Source: Lytechinus variegatus (taxonomy: Eukaryota; Echinodermata; Echinoidea; Temnopleuroida; Toxopneustidae). From it: a stretch of 64,000 nt of DNA. Made by a program: the position numbers and the translations under genes. The notes below the pieces were generated by a model that did no database searches, was not told the origin of the DNA, and was given only the letters and a program-made list of their open reading frames with translations. Positions within the stretch are counted from its first letter, which is position 1, and each line of letters starts with the position of its first letter. The stretch lies in assembly GCF_018143015.1 (NCBI RefSeq), contig NC_054740.1:9938140-10002139 (forward strand), read 5' to 3'. Positions 58,001-64,000 of the stretch are shown here, piece by piece.

Positions 58001-61000
58001 ACAATAAATGATATATGACCTTGATCATGCGACCTAAGACTTGTCAGTGATATTTCATTACCCCTATTTATCCACATTTTATAAACTATATCTATAAACT
58101 TTGAAAGTTACGACAGAAATCTATTAAAAAAAACCCAAAATGGCCAAGGTTCAATGACCTTATTCATGTGACCTGAAACTCGTAGGAGATATTCAGTGAT
58201 ATTTGATTACTCTAGTATGCCGAGGTTTTATGAACTAGATCTATAAACTTTCAGAGTTATGATGTTTATTCAACAAATACCCCAAACATGGCCAAAGTCC
58301 ATTGACATTTGACCATGGTAATGTGACCTGAAACTCGCACAGGATGTTAAGTGATACTTGATTACTCTTATGTCCAAGTTTTATGAATTAGACCAATACT
58401 TTTACAGATGTATTATGGTAATTCAACAACTACCCCCAACTTGACCAAAATCATTGACCTAAAATGACCTTTGACCTTGATCAAGTGACCTGAAACTCGC
58501 ACAGGATATTTAGTAATACCGGTACTTGATTAATCTTATGGCCAAGTTCCATGAACTAGGTCCATATACTTTCTAGGTTGTGCTGTCATTTCTAAGCTTA
58601 ACATTCGGTTAAAATTTGGTGTTGACGCCGCCGCCGCCGTCGGAAAAGCGTCTCCTAAAGTCTCACTTTGCTATGCAGGTAAGACAAAAACACGTTATCA
58701 ACACATCAATGTTGTTATATGTTGAATGTACAAATAAAATTGTAAAGATTGTTAGAGAATTTTGACAATAACAGCAAACGTTCTCGAAAGGTTATGAAAT
58801 TATATATTAACAAATATTTTAAATTCTGATGTTCTCTAAAAACTTTTGTACATATTATAACCTACTAACATTTTCATTATATCATTTCAAGATTGTTTGA
58901 GCATGGTCCATGGTTTGAGAAACAAATAAACGTTTTATCAACATCTTTCTTTATAATTTTATACTTTTTAGAAACGTTATCATAAAAGTTGTCGAAAAGT
59001 TATGAAAATATATTAATTGCAGACTCGTATATACCAGGTACAGTATATACACGTCATGCTGCAAATTTTGCTGCTTTGCAGTGATATCGGGGTATTCTCT
59101 AGAATCTAATGAATGGGGTTTTTGAAAGTGGTTATGTTTTGTCTGGAATTGTGAAAATGAGCTTACCCCTGTTTCGTCACAGCCCATACTGTTGGTGAAC
59201 GGGAGGAAATGACCAACGAACTCGAAACCATGGCGAAATGGCAAATGGGCACCATCACTATTTGTCTCCGAGTTAAGCCCTGATTCATATGAAAAAAAAT
59301 CATTATTATGACAAAAAAATGGGAGAAGAGGAACGGGAGAACAAAAAGAAGAGGGAGGAGGAGAAAAAGATAACTTTCAGTGTTATGGTGAAATGGAGAG
59401 GAAAGAAGGAAGGGGGGGGGGGTACAGAGAATAGAAGAAAATGAATGAACAAAAGAAAAAGAAGAAGAATGAAAAAGAAGAAGCCAATAAGATGAAGAAG
59501 GAACAAAATAATAAGAAATAAAGAAATAATGATAGGAATTAGAGGATGAAGAATAATAAGAACAAAGTAATGACGATGAAAAGAAATGCGGGGAGGAATA
59601 AGAAGATGAGGAAAATAGGAGGAGTAGGGGGAGGAATTAAGAATTGAAATGAGGAAGAGAAGGGGGCCGGCGCTTTGGGATGAAGAGAAGTAATGAAAGA
59701 AAGAGGAAAAGGGAGAGGGGAAGAAGAGAAAGTAGAAGGAGAAGAACTGCTGGGGATAAGAGAAAAACAAAGGAATAGAGAGGAGAATAAAATGGAAACG
59801 AAGGAAATGTGAAAAAGATTAAAATGAGGAAATTCATGAAGAAGAAGAAGAATACCAGTGGAAGTATTTACAAATTGAGGGTACATAACGATGATGCATT
59901 GAAATGTACAAACATGAACAAGGACCTAACTCATGAAAGACCACGCTCGGGTAAAAAGAGATATATTCTCACTCAATATTGGGTCTCACTTGGAAAATCC
60001 CCTTTTCTATTCGTTTTCATAAGATTTTGTTTAAGATCCGCATTACCTAGCTCAAGTCTCTGCTAAAGTTATATACTGTTTGAACATATCAATATTTGCA
60101 CATTTAAATACATAATAGAGCTCTTATCGAAATAGACTTAATTGGACTTTATCAAATGTGAGTCATATTTCGGAAAAATGAAAATGACGCAAGAATTCAT
60201 GCGAGAGATGTGCTGAGTTGATTTTTCTTTAAAATGAAACATGGTAGATTGTGACGAATCGATTGAATTACACTTAAAGAAATTGCTTTAAACAGCGCCA
60301 GGGGGTGGTTTCATAAGCATGTTTCATCCCACAAGCTGTCAGATCTGTGACAACTTTCCTTGGTTTTGAATTTTGATTGGCTGAGGAGCACTGTTACTAT
60401 AATTATGCCATCTGTCGGATAAAAACGTCCGATAAGTTCTTTTGTGAAACCAGACCAAGGATTTGAATTAAGTCAGAGGGGTAAATGGTAAAATGGACCC
60501 CAGTTAGAGGGGCAAATGGATGATCATATGAGGCCAAGACGGGTGGGTGGTGTTTCCCATCATGCAGGGCAATAAAACGGACCTTAAACGTATGAAAATT
60601 GCAAAGTACCCCTTTTTTTTCTTTGGAAAAAAGTAATATACCTCATAATTATGTCAGCCTGTACGTGTACACAAAAAGTCAAATCAGCGATACACTTCAG
60701 AAAACATGATGAAAAGCTAAATATAAGTCTAACCTAATTTGGGTGTCATTTTCATGGCTCTACTGGCCACACCCACCACCAACAAACAGCCAGACCATTA
60801 TTAAGGGGCAAACATACTATATTGGTATGAAAAATGAAATATTACCTTTTCAGCAATGTTGACCCCCGCTAGCTCAAGGACTATAGCCTATACAAAAATT
60901 TTACACTTTGTAAAAAAAAATCCTACAAAATGAAAAATTTGCAAAGTACCAATGACACCACGAGAATACGCCTATAAATCTGATCGAGGGTGACTGAGCC

Positions 61001-61163
61001 TTACCTAAGTGCCACTTGCCCGCCATACCGGATATGTAGCCCTCCTCCTTCAGAACTTCCGGAATCGTGACTTCGGATGCCGGTAGACCGGTTCGGGTCC
61101 ATGGTAAGAAAACCCGGGATCCGTCGGGAGGGCTGTACACCCCAGACCGAACCGGATAGCGAC
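54419..61163 (-). CDS. arylsulfatase (sulfatase family), 3' part of gene, 5 exons, 5' end outside window
   Basis: Exons 61163-61005, 59279-59167, 57792-57570, 57006-56842 and 55068-54419 join in frame (435 residues plus stop). Landmarks in order: TGR-type start (RYPVRSGVY), sulfatase signature [20 protein letters not shown], a Cys-containing RDQ region, [16 protein letters not shown], a [17 protein letters not shown] helix, the metal-site strand [10 protein letters not shown], the Lys loop [15 protein letters not shown], and a Cys-rich C-terminal domain ([26 protein letters not shown]). These define a type I sulfatase of the arylsulfatase A/steroid-sulfatase group, acting on sulfate esters in lysosome or extracellular matrix. 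The formylglycine motif (C-x-P-S-R) and signal peptide are not in the window. Sea urchins carry many secreted arylsulfatases, which fits. Oddity: the usual metal-binding Asp-Asn is Asp-His. Confidence 0.93.
55345..55585 (+). repeat. tRNA-derived SINE in sulfatase intron
   Basis: GGGATAGAGGCTCAGAGGTC (A-box region), GGGAGGTCGATCCCCGGCC (B box), tail TTATTATTATCATTATC. Opposite orientation to the gene. Confidence 0.75.
56285..56445 (+). repeat. degenerate tRNA-derived SINE in sulfatase intron
   Basis: CTTAAACAGAAAGTCATGGG/TTCAACTCC B-box region and AATGCACTCAACTCAGGTGA body, as in the SINE at 53393. Confidence 0.6.
56842..57006 (-). CDS. arylsulfatase, exon 4 of visible part (metal-binding strand)
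   Basis: 165 bp, acceptor cttctctcag, donor TTCAAAG|GTATTG. Encodes [20 protein letters not shown] and [17 protein letters not shown]. Asp of ADHG is the conserved calcium ligand; the next residue is His (codon CAC) where arylsulfatase A-type enzymes have Asn. Confidence 0.93.
57570..57792 (-). CDS. arylsulfatase, exon 3 of visible part
   Basis: 223 bp, acceptor catcattag, donor CGCCGAG|GTAAGA. Encodes [14 protein letters not shown], a helix with [20 protein letters not shown], and [18 protein letters not shown]; the SHPHAP stretch holds the active-site His of sulfatases. Ends in phase 1 (RR-G). Confidence 0.92.
57905..58685 (+). repeat. ~150-bp tandem repeat, 4 copies, in sulfatase intron
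   Basis: The unit includes TGACCTGAAACTCGCACAGG, AGTGATATTTGATTACTC, TATGAACTAGATCTATAAAC and a TGACCTTTGACCTTGATC-type stretch. It ends in GTTGACGCCGCCGCCGCC, a tail seen on this widespread invertebrate repeat. Confidence 0.82.
59167..59279 (-). CDS. arylsulfatase, exon 2 of visible part
   Basis: 113 bp, acceptor gaatcag, donor ACAGGG|GTAAGC. Encodes [20 protein letters not shown] and [17 protein letters not shown]. It follows WHLG directly, as in arylsulfatases where the loop after the signature is N-S-rich and leads to HGFDxxG. Confidence 0.9.
59290..59835 (+). repeat. 0.54-kb polypurine (GA/AAG-rich) tract in sulfatase intron
   Basis: Almost entirely A and G on the plus strand (GAAGAAGAAGAATGAAAAAG, GGGAGGAGGAGAAAAAG). 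The hydrophobic minus-strand ORFs here are products of composition. Confidence 0.85.
61005..61163 (-). CDS. arylsulfatase, exon with GKWHLG signature (first exon in window)
   Basis: 159 bp between acceptor acttgcag and donor CACTTAG|GTAAGG. It begins with two bases completing a Gly codon (the expected TG|R of the sulfatase LTGR region), then [14 protein letters not shown]..., [15 protein letters not shown] and GMAGKWHLG, the sulfatase signature 2 with catalytic-site Lys and His. The next upstream exon, which should hold the C-x-P-S-R site, is not found between 61164 and 64000. Confidence 0.92.
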
Positions 61164-61232
61164 CTGCAAGTTTCCCAAGGAAGACATGGATTTAGTGACC
61201 CGTATGTTTTGTGAAAATAAATTGATTACTAC

Positions 61233-62295
61233 CAGGGGCGGATCCAGCTTTCGCCAAAAGGGGGGGGGGGCGAAAAATATTTTCATCAACATTTTTCTCG
61301 ATTTGCCGCTATAAATCTGTGTTTTTTTAGGGGGTAGTCCTAACTAAAGACTGAAGTTTTAGTTTTTATTGTTATAAACAAGATAACGTATCTCATTTGG
61401 TCTTAATACATATAGCGAGCGCGAAGCGCGAGCTAAAATTCTTTGATATGTCCTTAGACCTGAAGATTCTGAGCAGTTTTTATAATCATGAACAAAGATA
61501 AGTATCTAATCAATGCGAGCGCGAAGCGTGATCCGAAATTTTAATATAGTAACATAAAAAGGGACTCAATCAGGATCGACTGTTTTTAGTGAATAATGAA
61601 GAGGATACAAGTATCATCAATTAAATGAGAGTGCGTAGCGCGAGCTCTAAATTTTTGATATTCCGACCTGAAAACTGGACAGTCTAAGCGCGTTTTATTT
61701 AAATAAAGAACAGGCTGTGTATCTCAAACAATTAAATGCGAGCGCGAAGTACGAGCTTAAATTTTTGAAATACTGACATGATAAAGGGGCATTTTGAGAA
61801 ATTTTTGTAAGAATTTCCAAAGAGGATAGGTATCTCACAAATAAAAAAATGCAAGCGTGCAGCGCGAGCTGAACATTTTGATATATATTAACAATTTATG
61901 TAAATCAAACAAAAAATGAAAGCTTGATATGCGAACTTAAATATTGTGTGCAAATTGATTTCAGAACTGTATATATTAAGTGCCATTTAATCCTCTTGAA
62001 TGGGATTCATTACACATACAATTAATGCGAGCGCGAGGCGCGAGCGAAATTTTTCAAAATATAAAGTCTATTTTCCAATTCTTCCCCTCACCTTTTTCTT
62101 GTTTCCTTTCGAGGTCGGGCCGGCCGTTACGAGGCTGTAAAATACACATCATGTGTATAATACCTCTTTCTTACTTTTCTTTCTGTTTTTCATCGTTTCC
62201 ATCAAGTTAAAGAGTACACTTTATTATGCAGGTTGCCCAAAAAATAGGGGGGGGGGGGGCGGGGCCGGCTCGGCCCCCTCCTGGATCCGCGCCTG
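61233..62295. mobile_element. 1.06-kb hAT-like element with mirror-core array
   Basis: CAGGGGCGGATCCAGC left, CTGGATCCGCGCCTG right; ACTAC at 61228-61232 and 62296-62300. Six CGAGCGCGAAGCGCGAGC-like cores (near 61416, 61517, 61629, 61738, 61853, 62026) at 101-173-bp steps. Same family as 23021-24850. It lies upstream of the first visible sulfatase exon. Confidence 0.87.
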
Positions 62296-62300
62296 ACTAC

Positions 62301-62612
62301 TCAATGTTGTTGATATTTTAGCACACTAATCTACATGATTCATACCCAAAACAGCCAGCAATATATATTATGTTTAGAAATGATAAGATAAGATTTTATT
62401 AAAGATAAGATTTTATCGACCCCTGATCGGGAGTATGAGAGTGTCAACAAGAACACAATAATGAATATGTGTATAAACATGAACAGAATATGTATATAAA
62501 GATGAACATATTTACAGTAATGATTACAAAATAATGTTTGCCATGTAAAAGCACATTTTGCAAAAGGCTTATACAATATAAACTAATATCAGTCAAATTG
62601 ACTACGCAAATA
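62301..62612. other. no gene seen
   Basis: AT-rich stretch with a short direct repeat (AAAGATAAGATTTTAT, 62385-62420). No sulfatase exon recognised. Confidence 0.35.
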
Positions 62613-62745
62613 GTCAGCTGGGTGCAACTAATATGCTAGTCACATTTCTGACAAATATTCTAGTTAATAATTGGTCTAGTTAAATACGACTGAAAAATAG
62701 TCAAATATGACTAGAATAACAGTTGCACCCAGCTGACCCTATATA
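62613..62745. mobile_element. 133-bp palindromic MITE, GTCAGCTGGGTGCAACT ends
   Basis: GTCAGCTGGGTGCAACT and its complement AGTTGCACCCAGCTGAC; further inside, CTAGTCA and TGACTAG pair as well. Confidence 0.8.
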
Positions 62746-63159
62746 ACTAGTCATTTTTGATTGATTTGTTTTTAGAGTGTGCTGTTGTGTTTTGCACAAT
62801 TACATTGTAAGACGCACTGGTTGCTTAACCACCCTACCACTTCTAGTAGTAACATTCACTCTGGTATAGCCTACTGTTATCAAAAAGCCTTTCATCAATA
62901 CGAATGAAATTAATGCAGGAGAAAACAAATAAATCAAATGAATATCGTAAATAGTATTATACCCAGTTGCTGTGATGACAAAAAAACACGTCAGATTAGA
63001 CGGCATGGACTTTGGTAGTAATAACAAAAAATGTTTACAGGTGATGAAAGACAACAAACCATCACAATAATATATGTGCCATTTGATGCAGGAATGTAAG
63101 TTCAGAGCCCCCCCCAAGCCCTTTTCTATCCGGACAACGAACCCATATTCTCCTACACG

Positions 63160-63392
63160 CATAGGCGGCGGAAGCGGGGGGGACGTGTCCCCCCCTAAAT
63201 TTGAGGAGGGGGGGACGGTCCCCCCCCTAAATTTGTTATTGATGACCTTTTTTTTTTTTTTTTTTTTTTGCTTGTCAATTTATTTTCCTACGTCCCCCCC
63301 TAAAATTTTTGGGTTGAGAACCTTTTTTTTTTGGGCTTGTCAAAATTTTTTTGGTTGTCCCCTCCCAAAATTTTTTGCTTCCGCCGCCAATG
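63160..63392. mobile_element. 233-bp hAT MITE, perfect 8-bp TSD
   Basis: CATAGGCGGCGGAAGC left, GCTTCCGCCGCCAATG right; CCTACACG at 63152-63159 and 63393-63400. Poly-C/G blocks and a 25-T run inside. Confidence 0.9.
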
Positions 63393-63530
63393 CCTACACG
63401 TGGCATCATTACGAATTATCAACGTAATTCTTAATTTACATGAATCGGAAATTAGTACAAGTTTATCATTTTTTAGTACTTCTACATTATTCGAGAACAA
63501 ACGATGTTGTTAAACAACACTTACCAATAC

Positions 63531-63776
63531 GTACACTCTACAAAATATTGGGTAAAAGTGTTCCATGAGGGTATGTCCAACCAACATTGGGCATTTTTAT
63601 TTAACCAGTGCAGTGATGAAAATTTTGCCCATTCTAAAGTAATAACTGCTTATTTTTTGTAACTTTACTGGACAATATACTTCCCTCATTGGGTAAAATA
63701 CTGTCCCAAATTGGTTAGACACACAATTACCCTCGTGGTGGTAAAATTTTACCCAATATTTTTTTTTACAGTGTTT
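63531..63776. mobile_element. MITE with ACACTGTAAAAAATATTGGGTAAAA ends
   Basis: ACACTCTACAAAATATTGGG left and CCCAATATTTTTTTTTACAG/TGT right are imperfect inverted repeats, with GAGGGTA...TACCCTC inner arms. Confidence 0.75.
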
Positions 63777-64000
63777 CAGCAATATATTGCAGATTCGGCC
63801 TAAATTGACGTATTAAACCTGTTATATGTAAAAAAAAGGGTAAATTCAACCTGATAATAACAGTGAACCAGACTGACTATCATGTTATTTCGATAAAAAA
63901 AATATACCGAAAGTTCACCAAGATGGGAGAAAGAATTACGTGGTCATATTCATATTTGCATTATGAATAAGTGAAGCAGATCTATGCAATCATTTATTTG

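Noticed and set aside
59306-59886. Hydrophobic 66-154-codon ORFs on the minus strand
   Set aside because: They are translations of a polypurine tract (Phe/Leu/Ser/Pro repeats), not membrane proteins.

Overview
This is an animal (eukaryotic) genomic window: AT-rich, with widely spaced exons bounded by GT/AG splice sites, tRNA-derived SINEs and very dense miniature inverted-repeat elements. The repeat types (TTAAAGGTCAAGTCC-type MITEs, GTTTCATAAAGCTGTTCGTA-type MITEs, poly-G-edged hAT elements, SINEs ending in ATT repeats) together with the gene families point to a marine deuterostome. My best guess is an echinoderm, probably a sea urchin; that assignment is inference.

Only three host genes can be supported. 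(1) Minus strand, 2811-13157: seven exons of an MS4A (CD20-like) four-transmembrane protein with an unusually long Gln/Pro-rich cytoplasmic tail; its extreme 5' end is not identified. (2) Plus strand, 43608-47576: a three-exon two-pore-domain (K2P) potassium channel that reads as a complete 343-residue protein. (3) Minus strand, 54419-61163: the last five exons of a secreted/lysosomal-type arylsulfatase; the upstream exons with the signal peptide and the catalytic Cys/Ser motif lie beyond the window. Genes 2 and 3 converge.

The rest, including about 30 kb between genes 1 and 2, is transposon-derived and strongly nested. From left to right: SINEs, hAT and TTAA-flanked MITEs inside the MS4A introns (3.9-12.9 kb); an integrase fragment (13.4-13.7 kb); an ACGTACGTACGT array (14.7 kb); a nest of MITEs at 14.97-22.1 kb holding a 2.2-kb element peppered with 14 copies of a TGTCCCGTACGACACA-like motif; a LINE fragment split by a 1.8-kb hAT-like element (22.85-24.85 kb); a 4.6-kb element with about 1.36-kb inverted repeats whose empty target site is preserved next door (28.87-33.96 kb); a 1.6-kb TTA-flanked element containing two further insertions (36.5-38.2 kb); and a second long-inverted-repeat element carrying about eight copies of a 210-bp repeat (38.2-42.7 kb).

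The genes are not an operon and nothing links them functionally. The most notable structural signals are in the repeats: short-motif clusters inside elements, a mirror-symmetric 18-bp core (CGAGCGCGAAGCGCGAGC) at about 110-bp intervals shared by five elements with different termini, and intronic minisatellites carrying nuclear-receptor DR1-like sites. No prokaryotic, CRISPR or viral system is visible.
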